Assembly: GCA_014607495.2 (NCBI GenBank)
Contig: CP053170.1
Location: forward strand, 4,216,001-4,280,000
From: Carposina sasakii
Lineage: Eukaryota > Arthropoda > Insecta > Lepidoptera > Carposinidae
DNA length: 64,000 nucleotides
Direction: 5' to 3'
Under the pieces are notes generated by a model. The model did no database searches and was not told the origin of the DNA. It was given only the letters and a program-made list of their open reading frames with translations. Below, one piece after another: positions 11,214 to 30,961 of this stretch. Made by a program: the position numbers and the translations under genes. Each line of letters begins with the position of its first letter. The first letter of the stretch is position 1.

Positions 11214-11453
11214 ATATTCCCCCCTTTAAAAAAAATATACAAAGTAATATAATATAATGAAAACATTGCTATTTAAAAAAATGTATATAACGTTATAGAA
11301 ATGATATAAAATAGAAGTTTATAATTGTATCAATACATAATTAATCATAATAACAATATCTAGAGCTATATGCTAAATAACGCATTTCACTAGCATCACT
11401 ATTTTTACTGTCGTACGCACAAACACTTTCACTATTGGAGCTTGCCGCCCTCG

Positions 11454-11732
11454 TCAGGCAACCGTGTAGGCGGGGGCACTGTGGACTGGACGTTCGACTC
11501 CCCTGCGACTGGCGCGTGCACCACCCACTTCTCTTCTCAGCATGGCTGTGTACCGTTTCCTACAGAAACGGAAGAGCAGGACACATATGACAAGTATTAT
11601 TGAGCCCATGATGATCATCGTTAGCAAATCTAGCTTGCTATGAGTGATTTCGTGGTAAAGGCTGGTGTCTGCTATATTCTCTGCCCCATTTTGCGCTATA
11701 ATAACTTGTTCTCGGCTCTGGCTTTTACCCAT
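11454..11732 (-). CDS. Small accessory membrane protein ORF of the Gypsy element, N-myristoylation motif
   Basis: Lies between integrase and the polypurine tract on the same strand. Two starts are available, 11738 (MIMGKSQS) and 11732 (MGKSQSRE); the second gives a consensus N-myristoylation site (MGxxxS) and is preferred, giving 92 residues. Visible: a polar ectodomain-like part (about 1-38, REQVIIAQNGAENIAD), one strong hydrophobic segment (about 39-57, LTMIIMGSIILVICVLLF), then an arginine-rich tail (RFCRKRYTAMLRRE). No signal peptide, no envelope fusion or furin motif. Function unknown; the position suggests an element-encoded accessory protein. It could be a remnant of a larger env, but no env similarity was seen. 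Confidence 0.5.
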   Translation of the reverse strand: MGKSQSREQVIIAQNGAENIADTSLYHEITHSKLDLLTMIIMGSIILVICVLLFRFCRKRYTAMLRREVGGARASRRGVERPVHSAPAYTVA

Positions 11733-11832
11733 GATCACTTGTTTATTTTTATATTTGTTGATTTAATTTGGAATTGAAAAATTTGTGGATAGCTGATCGA
11801 GAGTTGAAAGTATAATGAAACGGATGATGAAA

Positions 11833-12751
11833 TCATTCAGCCATAAATCGCACAGTAGGCTTAATTAGGCGTCCTGATCGAGTTCTAAGTTGATTGTTTT
11901 GATTATTGTTTTCCATACTTGTTCTAGGGTTCGATTCAGAGATTGGAATGCGTGTGCTGGACTTATTTGGTTGCGCTGGCTGAGTTTCTAAGTCGTTGTG
12001 CACTAAAAATGCGGGTTTAAGCCGATCTATTGAGATTGATTTTATTTCCTCTGAAATCATGACTTTAAAAATTTTGCTTCCATGTTCTATGACTTTATAA
12101 GGTCCGGCATAGGGAGGTGTTAGCGGCTTGGTAACGTGATCGCATCGTACGAAAACGTGTGTACATGATTCCAGCGCGGGATGCACAAAAACTACATTTT
12201 GTCTATTTGATTTCCTTGGGACTGAAGATAAATTGCGTAAATGGTCTCTTATGCTGTGCAACAAAGTCTCATTGTCAGGTACATTCGGCATCGACGGCTC
12301 GAAAAAATCACCTGGAAGCTTGAGTCATTCCATAGACTAGCTCGGCTGCGGAGATGTGCGTATCATCGCGTAGACTGTTTCGTAAGCCCATGAGCGTGGT
12401 GGGTAACTCGTGTAACCAATTTTCGGTATTTCCACGAGCTATTAAAGCTGACTTAAGAGATCTGTGCCATCTCTCGACCATACCGTTAGCTTGTGGGTGG
12501 TAGGCCGTCGTATGTATCTTTGATATTCCTAGTCGTTTCGCTAAGTTACTGAACAGACGTGATTCAAACTGACGTCCTTGGTCAGTGGTAATTCTCAATG
12601 GGCAGCCAAATCTAGTAATCCATTGGGTGTAGAGTGCTTCTGAAACGCTTTCTGCAGTGATGTCTTGTAAAGGGACTGTCTCTGGCCACCCAGTAGCTCT
12701 GTCGACCATGGTCAATAAGTATCTACTCGTATGGCTCTGACAATACGTCAA
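11833..12751 (-). pseudogene. Gypsy integrase, C-terminal half, one frameshift
   Basis: The frame from about 12751 reads SRYLLTMVDRATGWPE, ITTDQGRQFESRLF and an AYHPQANGMVERWHR block: the second D and the E of the DDE triad are present, the first D and the HHCC finger are missing because the fragment begins within the core. The frame breaks near 12305 and continues (LPGDFFEP, PNVPDNETLL) through the C-terminal domain (GPYKVIEHGSKIFKV, SIDRLKPAFL) to a TRSGRLIKPTVRF tail and stop at 11833. The tail is usual for Gypsy elements annotated as K02A2.6-like. Non-functional as it stands. Confidence 0.8.
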
Positions 12752-12770
12752 CGGATCACGTCCATTTACA

Positions 12771-13452
12771 TCCCATTTTATGGAAACAGTCCAACATCAG
12801 TTTAATTTTTTGGCGAAAGTCAGCGGATTTGTTGTTACCAAGAAAATTCTTTGTCACGTCAATAAAAGCATCCCATGCTTGTTTTTCAGTATGGTTAGAT
12901 GTAAAAGATGAATCTTCAATCAGCTTTTTTATGTCCGGACCTACGAATACGCCCTCTTTGATTTTTGCCTCACTAAGCTTTGGAAACTTTTGCTTGAGAA
13001 ATTGTAATGCAAGACCATCTTTGTTTAAGCGTTTTACGAAATTTTTTATGAGGCCCAATTTAATGTGTAACGGCAGCAAAATAATTTTAGCCGGCTCAAC
13101 CAAAGGATCAAATTTAACATTTTTCTGTCCCGGTACGAGAGAGTCACGTGATGGCCAGTTTTCTTTTATAAAATGTTGTGATCGCGCTCGGCTGTCCCAC
13201 TCGCAAAGAAAGCAGCAGTATTTGGTATAGCCTGACTGCAAGCCAGTTAACAAAGCAACTACTTTAAGATCTGCACAAATTTGCCATTTATGTTTATTGT
13301 AATTTATTTTTTCTAATACAAGTTTCATAACATCATATGTTTCTTTCAAATTAGCGCTATAGGCGAGCGGCAAAGATGGTAATTTATTTCCATTATGCAG
13401 TAAAACTGCTTTTAAGCTAGTTTTTGTAGAATTAAAAAATTTAAAAATTGCC
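12771..13452 (-). pseudogene. Unclassified transposon-type gene, internal exon (5' half of the split gene)
   Basis: A 3' splice site (TTCTTTGTAG) ends at 13453; the exon then reads KFFNSTKTSLKAVLLHNG, ICADLKVVALLTGLQSGYTK, CCFLCEWDSRARSQ, LLPLHIKLGLIKNFVKRL, VGPDIKKLIE and ends KMGCKW at the Gypsy junction. The D...C-x2-C...WDSR block and multi-copy occurrence suggest a transposase-like or otherwise mobile protein, but I cannot name the superfamily. The continuation is at 7784-7978. Upstream exons would fall in or beyond the sequence gap at 13504-14003. Confidence 0.6.
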
Positions 13453-13503
13453 CTACAAAGAACACAATAACAATTATTATACTTAAGTATTAAATATATT
13501 AAG

Positions 13504-14003
13504 NNNNNNNNNNNNNNNNNNNNNNNNNNNNNNNNNNNNNNNNNNNNNNNNNNNNNNNNNNNNNNNNNNNNNNNNNNNNNNNNNNNNNNNNNNNNNNNNN
13601 NNNNNNNNNNNNNNNNNNNNNNNNNNNNNNNNNNNNNNNNNNNNNNNNNNNNNNNNNNNNNNNNNNNNNNNNNNNNNNNNNNNNNNNNNNNNNNNNNNNN
13701 NNNNNNNNNNNNNNNNNNNNNNNNNNNNNNNNNNNNNNNNNNNNNNNNNNNNNNNNNNNNNNNNNNNNNNNNNNNNNNNNNNNNNNNNNNNNNNNNNNNN
13801 NNNNNNNNNNNNNNNNNNNNNNNNNNNNNNNNNNNNNNNNNNNNNNNNNNNNNNNNNNNNNNNNNNNNNNNNNNNNNNNNNNNNNNNNNNNNNNNNNNNN
13901 NNNNNNNNNNNNNNNNNNNNNNNNNNNNNNNNNNNNNNNNNNNNNNNNNNNNNNNNNNNNNNNNNNNNNNNNNNNNNNNNNNNNNNNNNNNNNNNNNNNN
14001 NNN
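13504..14003. other. Assembly gap of 500 Ns
   Basis: Exactly 500 undetermined bases, the standard placeholder for a scaffold join of unknown length. Order and distance across it are not proven by sequence. Confidence 0.99.
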
Positions 14004-14057
14004 TAACATGGAGAATATTGAGAAAACTGCACATATTTAAATACACATATAAATTAC

Positions 14058-15140
14058 CTTGCAAATACGTGCATCATTCCGTTGAGCTAACAACTCTCTT
14101 GCATGCCTTTTAACAATATACCACAGGGGGCCATGGACAATAGCACAACTACTGTTGTAAGCAGAGGCAGGTACGCTGCTTCAGGCTCCGCTGTCATCTT
14201 CGTAAGCATTTGTCCTTGATGACATCGGACACATTAGTGTGTACTGTCCCAAACTCATCAAATTTATAGTTGCCTGCAATTATTTGATATGTTTGATGAA
14301 TAAATTTTAATGTTGTTGGTTCTTTTCTTACAATGTCTTAAAGATTATAATAAGCTTGCCTGTTTGCAGTCAGGTAAAGAAGCAAGACAGCAATGTACTA
14401 ATTCTCCATTTATGTAAATACTACCAGTAGGTCTACATACATGTCTCTTTCTGTGTACGTCAAAAAAGAAGGGTGTTGTATGGTGTATAAAATTATTGAT
14501 TTACATTTCAAATCAATCTATATAGAACATATAGATACATAAAGGAACTATGCAAATATAGATCAATACAGTGAATCACTCCAATAGCAGATAATTTAAT
14601 AATGTAACACATGTTTGTTACTTTATTAAATTATCTAGGTGAACTGCATGTTTAAATAAAGGAATAAGATTATAGGATTATTCAATAGCAATATAAGACT
14701 ATAGTATTAGATCCAGTAGGTAGGCATTTTGTAAAAACAAGAAACACTTGTATGTAGATATATTGTGGGTGGTTTATGCTTAACGTACAAAAAGACCGGG
14801 TGCTTATCAGAACTTGTAAGTAACTTCGTCATCGACCTACAAGGAAATGGGGTTAATGGGGAGTTTGTATATTGTAATAATTCTGCTTACCTTGACAAAT
14901 CTGCCCATTGCCGTTTCTAACTGCGTACCGGAGGGAACTCAACGTATCGATGACTATAGCCCCAGTAGCTGGCAATTTAGCAGTTTCTAGAAGCATACAA
15001 CCCTCACATTCGTCGTATTGACTCCAGAAACTGATTTTTTCAGCGGTAACAATTTCCAAACAAGCCTGGTCGTATTGCAATGTAGTGCCATTACATTGCC
15101 GTATAAAGGCACCCACGTTTTCGTAAGAACTGCTAGACAT
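14058..15140 (-). CDS. Membrane protein, probably HGSNAT-like (heparan-alpha-glucosaminide N-acetyltransferase), 5' exons only
   Basis: Exon 1 is 15140-14891 (ATG, then SSSSYENVGAFIRQCNGTT, YDQACLEIV, FWSQYDECEGCMLLE), ending TCAAG before GTAAGC in phase 1. A matching second exon is about 14190-14058 (EPEAAYLPLLTTVVVLL, then LWYIVKRHARELLAQRN), ending before GTAATT. It encodes a transmembrane helix followed by a basic cytoplasmic stretch. The exon needs one extra base in a G5/C5 run (14126-14130) to join helix and basic part in one frame. The layout, a cysteine-bearing luminal domain followed by a helix, recalls the start of HGSNAT, the lysosomal acetyltransferase of heparan sulfate breakdown, but no signal peptide is seen and the acyltransferase helices are not in the window, so the name is tentative. 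Confidence 0.4.
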
Positions 15141-17902
15141 TGTAGAGTTTTATCAAGACATTAGATGTCCTCACTATAATCGCAAAATTTATCACAAAAT
15201 CACAATAGAAACTAGTTTATCAAACAAAAATTGCAACAACAACAAGAAAATGATTCATCAGCTGAATGAATGGATGATTGAGGAATGAAAGATGAATGAA
15301 AGGATGAAGAAAGGAAAGGGAATGGGAATGTCAGGCGCAGAGTTGCCATAAATAGAGAAAATTGCCTACTAATTTTCTTTAAGCCTTTTTATATTTTGCA
15401 AAAAAATAATGATTTTACAAATATAAATAAATGTAATTTATAAAATGAAAATTCAACAATAGAAATAAAGATTAAATAAATAGGTTGTAACTTGTAGAAC
15501 TTTTTACAAGACACTGTATACTTTTAAAGTAATCTACATGCATACTGGCTTTATAAAATTTCTACCATTGGAAACAGAGGAGATACCAAATCCCTGGAAA
15601 CAAAATAGGGAACCGGAAACCGGAAAAGGTGTCAGGTGTCGTATCAATCAGCCGGAAAAGCTGAAGGGATCGTTTTTTTGTTAAAATAAAATGGATATGT
15701 AAATATAAATTTTGTAATTTGTAAATGGCTTGCATGTGTCTGTGAAGTGATCTCTGGTAGATAAATTCCCCTGTCTTTCCTTCGGGGTAAACATTAGTAG
15801 AGTCCAGGGCCGAGTTTAGACACCTCGGGGCAACAAAGGAGCGGAGACCCCTTGCCCCAAATGTTTATTTTACTGATTGCCTGATTGGAGTGAACAAATA
15901 TAGATCAATGATTTTTGTTAATTTAATAATAATATAATCAAATAATCACGTACCTAAGTATGTACAAAGTACTGTAGGTAAAAGAGCCGAAAATAATATC
16001 AAAGGAAAAGATGTTTACTAGTTTGTACTAGTTGGAATTTGAAAGATTTTTGTAGCGGAGCCATCTATCGGATGCAGGAGAGAACCACAGTCGAATGCAA
16101 AATCCTAGAACGCGACATCGAAGTTTCTTACAATGATTGGAAATATATATGTCGAAGGCATATTGTAAAACACGCCCTATTACAAAACGACTAGGCATTT
16201 TGAATAGTATGGGTTTTGGAGCGAGACAATTTGGCTTCTAGCAATTGGTCTGCTTAATTAATTAGGTTACGTTATGTTAGACCTGTTAAAATAACAACGC
16301 ACGAGTCGAGTGAGCGTAGCGAGCATGTCCCTGCAGCGACCGGCGAAGTGCTAAAAGGAATTTTTTCTCTCATACTATTCAAAATGCCTGGCGAGCGTTT
16401 ATAAATGGACGACGCCGTTTATATAAAGACGAATCATACAAATTGCCTGCGACATATACATGGGCCGAACAACAACTCCCTGGCCCGGTGGGGTCGGAAG
16501 CGCTTCCCTTTTCACCGCCCCCACATTTTTTTTTTCCAAAATCTCTATTGTGGGGGCCCCCGTGTGTGGAGGCCCCGGGGCAATCGCACCGGTTGCCCTC
16601 CCCTAAATCCGCCCTGGTAGAGTCTGTTTAATGGAATAGAATAACTCCTATGACATATTCCGGAAATCTTGTATGCAGTGCGTGACACAGATAATGCAGT
16701 CAAGCGAGTCGAGTCAAACCTCAAGTCAAACACATTGTAACTCTCTAGTAACTACAGACCATGGGGATACCAAATCCCTGCTACAGACATCATCCAAAGG
16801 TACTACGCAGGGTGTAACAGAAAGGGTATGTTAAGCGAAAAGCTCTGTAAATAGCCCACTATAGAGAACCTATTTCCAAAATTTGAGACTCGAAATCACA
16901 TTTTTATTTTTCAAGATTGTATGAAAATTCCTGAGATATTTAAAAATTCCCTATACTATCGGGAAAAATAAACATGTGATTTCGGGTCTCAAATTTTGTG
17001 GATAGGTTCTCTACAGTGGTCTATTTACATAGCTTTTCGCTTAACATACCCTTTTTGTTACACCCTGTATAAGTATACTTCATTCATCACATCACAGAAC
17101 ACTATATACTCTCTAGTAGCTATACGTTGAATGAAATGCACTCTGGTAAGAAGTAAGTATATTCTTTGGGTAAGAATGTTAAAAGTTTGACAAAATAGAT
17201 GTTTGTTACACTTTCCTACATTTTAATGAAAGTTGGCACATAAACTTACGTGTACCTACCTACTGTGCTGTGCAGTAGTAATTCTTTCAGTCACGTTTAG
17301 GATAGCAGGATCAAACGGTAACTATCAGTGACAATAGTTTCCATCCCATCGCCTGACGGAACGCTCCTGTAGGTACCTAAGCATGTACCTATAGTGTATA
17401 AGCAAGACCATAGGATTCGTAGAAAGATCAAACTTTAATTATCAGACAATAGTTGCCAACGCATCCCCTGAACCAACGCTCCTGTAAGCATGTACCTGCC
17501 TAAAGTGTATAAGCAAGACCATAAGAGAGATCTCACGGCTACGTTTAGCATAACAGAGACCGATGTTGATTCCCGTGCTAATGCGGGGTTCACTAGAAAT
17601 ACTCGTACCCCGCTGCATCTCCTCCTGCGCATGTTGTGTAAGTGTCGACTACCTAATAAGGATCTAGGCCATACATAGCGGTAAGGAAACAAAATTATGT
17701 ACTAACAATAATGAACGAATAAATCGGGGAGCCTTTGCCCAGCAGTGGGACACCGTTATGGTTTAACCCGGGGGCTATTACGAAAAAAAACTGAACGCAC
17801 TACAAAACGAATAGAGTAATTTTTATTACCTACGTTGCTCTTATACAGGGATAGTAAAAAACTTGCGCACAGTCTGCAGGAGCACATTTAAAAACTCATT
17901 TT
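15141..17902. other. Intergenic, repeat-rich
   Basis: No gene seen. Holds Lepidoptera-type repeat fragments: CAGGGC/CTCGGGGCAA blocks at 15805-15860 and 16480-16620, a GAGTGAGCGTAGCGAGC...CGGCGAAGTGC block at 16295-16352 (related to 50823-50873), the MITE at 16808-17067, an internal direct repeat of about 100 bp (17310-17415 versus 17425-17525) and a GCCTTTGCCCAGCAGTGGGA motif at 17731-17750 usual in Lepidoptera LINE tails. Confidence 0.5.
16808..17067. mobile_element. Short MITE, CAGGGTGTAACA family, copy 1
   Basis: 260 bp with inverted ends CAGGGTGTAACAGAAAGGGT ... and its complement; internal inverted halves (TTTCCAAAATTTGAGACTCG versus TCTCAAATTTTGTGG). Other copies in this window: 28420-28677, 35687-35951, 41302-41566, 42332-42589 and a diverged one at 46628-47105. 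TA flanks several copies, which suggests Tc1/mariner mobilisation. Confidence 0.8.
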
Positions 17903-20900
17903 TTATCTCGTCAGTATTTCGACGCATATTTTCGGCTGTTCAGAATCGATTCCGTTGTCCGCTCCGTGGTTCTGGTGGAACCAATCAGGGAAAGGTGATG
18001 GAGGGCTGATGAAGTAGTGCCACTGCTTCATCTGGCTCTTGATGATTAGAGCCGCATATGGCCCTTTGAAATAAAGCTGTAAATAAATAAATAAATTGAT
18101 ATTCTCATACTTCACAACACTAACTTAGTCCCATACTAAAATCCCTAAGCTCTTGTGTCGTGGGTAACTATTTAATACCCTCACCCACTAAGCAAGGGCG
18201 GGTCTAGATTTGGAATCAGGGGCTGGGTCATAATTCGATAACTTTGCGAACTTCGCTGTCGTCGCACGTAAAATGTAGCTGGTCTAAGGCCCCAGGGGGT
18301 GTTTATGGCCCCAAGATCAATCCCTGGATCCACACTGTAAGAGTCCCCGCAGACTGTAGACTTTCTAACGGCCGACAGTTGTTCGGTTGAATATGCACAC
18401 TGGGTCAACAAAATTAGATAGGGTAACTAAGGTCAGGCCCGCTCATACGGCGACCGGAGCAGTCGCTCGCGCCAAATCCTAGAGGGCGCCTAAATCCGGT
18501 GTCGAGAATAGGAGCCGAGAAGCCGAGGCTATCTTCAACCTACAGGTACAAAGCCTATTCTCAACTTACGGAAACAGTGGACGCATCGTCATTGCTAAAT
18601 TCCGAAATGTCTACATCAGGCGTCGCGGTTGGGTAAAGGCTGCAAAATCAAAAAGTTTTTGTTAATTTACTTTACAGATCTATAAAAACTTGTGTGCAGC
18701 GTGCCTTCTATGAAGTGCAAATTCTAGTTCTAAACTATGAACTTAAGATTACGTACCTAACATTGTACTAATAGATTGTATCTACACAAGTACATAATTA
18801 GAAATAGAGACGTCATCGTCATTTCAAATTGAGTAAAGCTACCCCATGAGATTGCGGAGTTAGTGCAAGCGGGCTAACAATTATATCACGTAAAATAAAA
18901 ACTTGGCAAATAAGGGATGATTGGCATCAGGCAGGCAATCGGCCTTACAATATGTGGCGACCCTAAAGTTTGGAATAAGAGGTTTTGATCATCAAAACTG
19001 TGAGAAATAAAATAACTTACGTAAACTTATTTAGAATTTGCATTATTTCTGCCTTCACATTTTTCATATTTGTGTTCAGTTTGTTTTCTTTTGCGACATG
19101 TTTCTTTTTAGTTGTTACAGGTGTGTTATGTTGTTTCGTACTAAAAATAATAACAAAATAAATAGTTATGTAGTTACATGATGTTTGAAAGAATACCTAC
19201 TTAACCTACGTAAGCTAATGTAATGCTAATCTGCCTCTATTCTGAAGATCAAGTAACAGACATAGTGATCAATACAGGATGGATTATCTAGGTAGTGCAA
19301 CCACAAAATAAAAAATAGTGTAGTGTACGGAGTGTACCTATAACTGAGCAGTGTCCCCACTTTAAGATACTTGCACCTACCATTAGGTGTTTATCTTAGA
19401 ATAATGATTCTGTAGCGAAGACTCATATCATTACCTAATCTAAGGCATTTATCATGGAAAGAATATTCATTAGGTAATGTAATAACCGTCATATAAGATA
19501 AGTAAATGAATAGGCAATAATTTCTACTTTAATCAGTTTTGGCACTTATGTGTTTACGAGTGTAGGTAGGTAGATAAAAGATAATAAAAAATATTGTTTT
19601 CTGCAAAAAGTAATCAACATTCCTTCGAGCCGGATTTGAACCAGCGACCTATGGATTTCAATTGCAACCAGCTACAGTCCACCGCTCTACCAACTGAGCT
19701 ATCGAAGGTGTGGGTGGAGAGGCGAAATTCATCACCACTTTCAACTCATTATTATAATGACCTAGTTTCGTTTCGCAACGTTTACTATGTAACCAAATTG
19801 ATGCATTATTTTTTGTGTATTCTGTAGCAGAGAACTTTTTTTACCCGACTAACTGCGCCAGAAGGAAGGTTCTGTTCTTAGGTTTTAGACATAGACAAAT
19901 CTTTATTTGCTAAAACAACACACACTACACATTACACTAAACTTGGCAAAGTGGTGGTACAATTTCTATGTCTTACAAAAGTAATGTGCGATGTGCCACA
20001 ATAGCAAAAGGGTCCTGACTCAGTATGTGTAACAGACAAGTCTGCAACGCTGGTAATTCTGCCAGAACCGAAAGAGGAGTGCGCGCAACATTAAAAACTA
20101 TGATTAAACAAATATTACGAGTATAAGGTGATTCTGCAAAAATATTAATAAGTTATACATTTATATAATATGGTGTATGATAGATATTGTAAAGAATATG
20201 TATTGAATAGGGTAATCAATCAGTTCTATAGGGTGAGTATGGGAGGCATTAACAATTGTCATGACTCATGACAATTGTTTATGCCTCCCAGTCATGAGAT
20301 CCATCTAGTTTTTTGTATGTGGCATGATAGGGTAGTACTTATATTTGAGATATAGGTAGATTCGTGTTTGTAATGAGAGTGATACTGGGTAAGTAGTTAC
20401 ATGAAAATTGGGATAAAGTCGAATAGCACGTTTATTAAATAATTATTTGCATGTTTCTTCTTCTTCTTCAGCCTATTGCAGTCCACTGCTGGACGTAGGC
20501 GTCCCCCAGGGCACGCCACACAAGGCTACTGTCACAGGGGTTTTTGCCTATAGTCACCGCGCTGGGCAGGCGGGTTGGTGACCGCAGTGTGATTTTCGGA
20601 CTATTTTGTTAGTACGGGAGGCGCTGCTGCCCACCTCCCGGAAACCCTTAATCGCCTCGTACGGAACCTACGAGCAGGCAGGGCATTTGCATGTTTATAT
20701 TCACAAAATTTAAATTTTATTTATGGTAGGCCACGCACCCGTATGACTTTGGTGAGAGCGAAATGTCTCCTCACATTTACGCGACAAATCCACAGAGCTA
20801 AGTAATAACTAGACAAGGCAAGTGTTTCTACTTGGTGTGTAAAAAGGGATTGCAAACCACTTCTATCAGCCCTAATTCATTCAGTCCTGGCTCGAGAACG

Positions 20901-21599
20901 AGTGTCTATTCTAATTCTTAAGTCTATTTTTTACATGCAAAGTACATTATCTAGTTATTAATAGCTCTGTGAATTTGACGTTTAAAAGTGAGACATCTCC
21001 ATGGAGAAGGTATCTCGCTCTCACCAAATTCATCATACGGCTGGTCCTGAGGACTTATAATAACTACCTAATTAAGGTAACTTTCTCATCTATTTTAAGT
21101 TATTAAAACTACACATTCTTTGACTGCATTCGTGTAAAGAATAGGTAGGTACCTACTTACCTACTAAAGTTTAAACCCTAATTATTAGTAAAGTGCTATT
21201 TTCATGGAATAAAATAGCCTAAGATACTACCTCGGGCTATCCGTTACTCAAATTTCATCATCAACCGTTGTACTGTAAAAAAATATTAATACAGACAAGC
21301 AGACTTTCGCGTATGTAATGTATGAAAGTTAATACTTACAAACGAATAACAGGCTCCACATACATATCAAAATCATCTTCTTGCTCATAAGTAGCTCCAT
21401 TAAGGAATAGAGAGTCCAAATTTTCTGTGTCCAACGGTAAAACCCATAAAGGTCCCTTCACTTTATCTAGTTCCTTTATCTTATAGTTCCTTATAGTACC
21501 CAGTGCTTCTATATTGTTGTAATAATCATTAAATCCGTGAATTAGCACTCTTGCCTCAATAAAACATGTTATTGATAGTAAAATTGTTATAATCAACAT
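17903..21599 (-). CDS. Uncharacterised secreted protein, four exons, 207 aa
   Basis: Not recognised. Assembled from splice signals and phase: exon 1 21599-21340 (ATG; ends before GTAAGTAT, phase 2), exon 2 19140-19021 (after ATTTTTAG, ends before GTAAGTT, phase 2), exon 3 18639-18570 (after TTTTGCAG, ends before GTAAGTTG, phase 0), exon 4 18076-17903 (after TTATTTACAG; stop TAA). All phases agree and give 624 coding bases. Residues 1-16 form a signal peptide (MLIITILLSITCFIEA). Then a segment with VKGPLWVLPLDTEN, an acidic stretch (EQEDDFDMYVEP), a lysine-rich exon 2, and a C-terminus with YAALIIKSQMKQWHYFI and PSPFPDWFHQN. No transmembrane segment; two cysteines. An alternative is that exon 3 is terminal (GTAAGTTGA read through gives a stop). 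Intron 1 contains a tRNA gene on the same strand. Confidence 0.6.
19621..19708 (-). tRNA. tRNA-Tyr (GUA) with intron
   Basis: Minus strand begins CCTTCGATAGCTCAGTTGG and ends GGCTCGAAGG plus discriminator A. The 7-bp acceptor stem pairs fully, the D arm has A-box TAGCTCAGTTGG, the T arm has GGTTCAAATCC. The anticodon GTA lies in ACTGTAG; about 15 bases (CTGGTTGCAATTGAA) directly 3' of it form the intron, as in other animal tRNA-Tyr genes. A T5 pol III terminator follows (plus-strand A5 at 19605-19609). Appears intact and functional. Confidence 0.93.
20240..20290. repeat. Near-perfect 25-bp hairpin
   Basis: TGGGAGGCATTAACAATTGTC... is followed after a one-base centre by its inverse complement ending GCCTCCCA. 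24 of 25 arm positions pair. No promoter, ORF or terminator context seen. Confidence 0.8.
20457..20690. repeat. Lepidoptera interspersed repeat (CCTATTGCAGTCCACTGCT type)
   Basis: Contains CTTCAGCCTATTGCAGTCCA and GGGCACGCCACACAAGGC. Related fragments: 22889-22955 (plus) and 34361-34432 (complement). Such pieces are frequent in Lepidoptera genomes, probably as LINE 3' ends; source family not determined. Confidence 0.55.
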
Positions 21600-22566
21600 G
21601 TTTCGAACAAAGTTTTATATGTAATAAGAAAATTACTTATTAGTTCAATGTTGGCATTTACACAAGTGTATTTACTTGTGTAAATAATTTTGATGACGTT
21701 CTTAGTTTGCGTAGCGTTTTAGTAACGAACGTTACATTACTAATAGCATTTACTGATGTTTTAACAACCGAGATACTTTGCTAAGTCTGGGGTTTAATTT
21801 TAGGTTGGCACAAAATCGTGGGTAGGTAAACCTAGCAATGTTTTTACCCGACTGCACCAGAAGGAGGGTTATGTTTTTCGAGTGTATGTTTATATATAGG
21901 GAGTTTTTTCATTGCCACCCTTAACAAAGGGTACGTACTCTATACATCAAATAAATTAAGTTTATGCCAAAGGGAAACGATGTAAAAAAATTTTTTTTTA
22001 AATTATGTACTTGATCGGGCGAAATTTATAGTGTTCAGTGTTTATGCTAGTTTTTTCATAGACAGATATTAGTTATTTCTCGTGAAAAAATCTTGCTACA
22101 CGCGTCAATGTGCATTTATGCAGAAAAACGCAGTCTATTTATTCAACTTTGGACCCTAATATTTTGGAAATCAGATACTTCCCAGGTAGGTATGCTTCCA
22201 TGGAGAAAAATGATCGTGATGATGAGGAGATTTCGTAGTTTTCGGTAACGTTGACGGCCAAAAATCACCCTGTATAGTAGGCTGATAGTAGGTATATTAC
22301 TGTGGCATGGTCTAGACAGACTAACGCCTAAACGAGTTATCGCTTTTGAGCTTGAGTGGTATCTTAGATTTGTCATGGGAATGACACTGTCTCAAATTTT
22401 TTACGCAATCGGGTGTTTTTCTTTAAATAAATAAATAAATTATTAAAGTTATATAGAATAGACACAAAACAATTTTAAAGTAGACAAAATCTGTAAAAAT
22501 TAGATAAGTTTTATTATTCTGTACTTTATATAAAATAACTTACAATGGAATGTATAATTTATAAAA
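21600..22566. other. Intergenic between the secreted gene and DPM1, with repeats
   Basis: No gene seen. 22091-22276 shares about 185 bp with 60889-61068 (TTGCTACACGCGTCAA, TCAACTTTGGACCCTAATAT, CCAAAAATCACCC) and ends CACCCTGTATA, like a MITE terminus. 21843-21880 has a TTTTTACCCGACTGC motif also present at 19838-19852. Confidence 0.5.

Positions 22567-30961
<8,395 letters not shown>

Larger units (their letters stand above)
7979..12770 (-). mobile_element. 5'-truncated Ty3/Gypsy element (integrase to 3' LTR), with pogo inside its LTR
   Basis: On the minus strand: integrase core from about 12770, integrase C-terminus, a small transmembrane ORF (11738-11454), a polypurine tract (minus AAAGGGGGGA at about 11219-11228), then the 3' LTR starting TGTGCC at 11213. 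The LTR runs to 10914, is interrupted by the pogo element, and ends around 7979 with CTCCACA. Gag, protease, RT, RNase H and the 5' LTR are absent. The two halves of the host transposon gene (ending GCK on one side, beginning MSLK on the other) flank the fragment almost exactly, so little target DNA was lost. Confidence 0.6.

Noticed and set aside
12829..13230. Plus-strand ORF of 133 codons
   Set aside because: Antisense shadow of the conserved minus-strand transposon exon.
14853..14890. Read-through end of the HGSNAT-like exon 1
   Set aside because: A strong GTAAGC donor at 14890 and a phase-matched second exon make the extra residues intronic.
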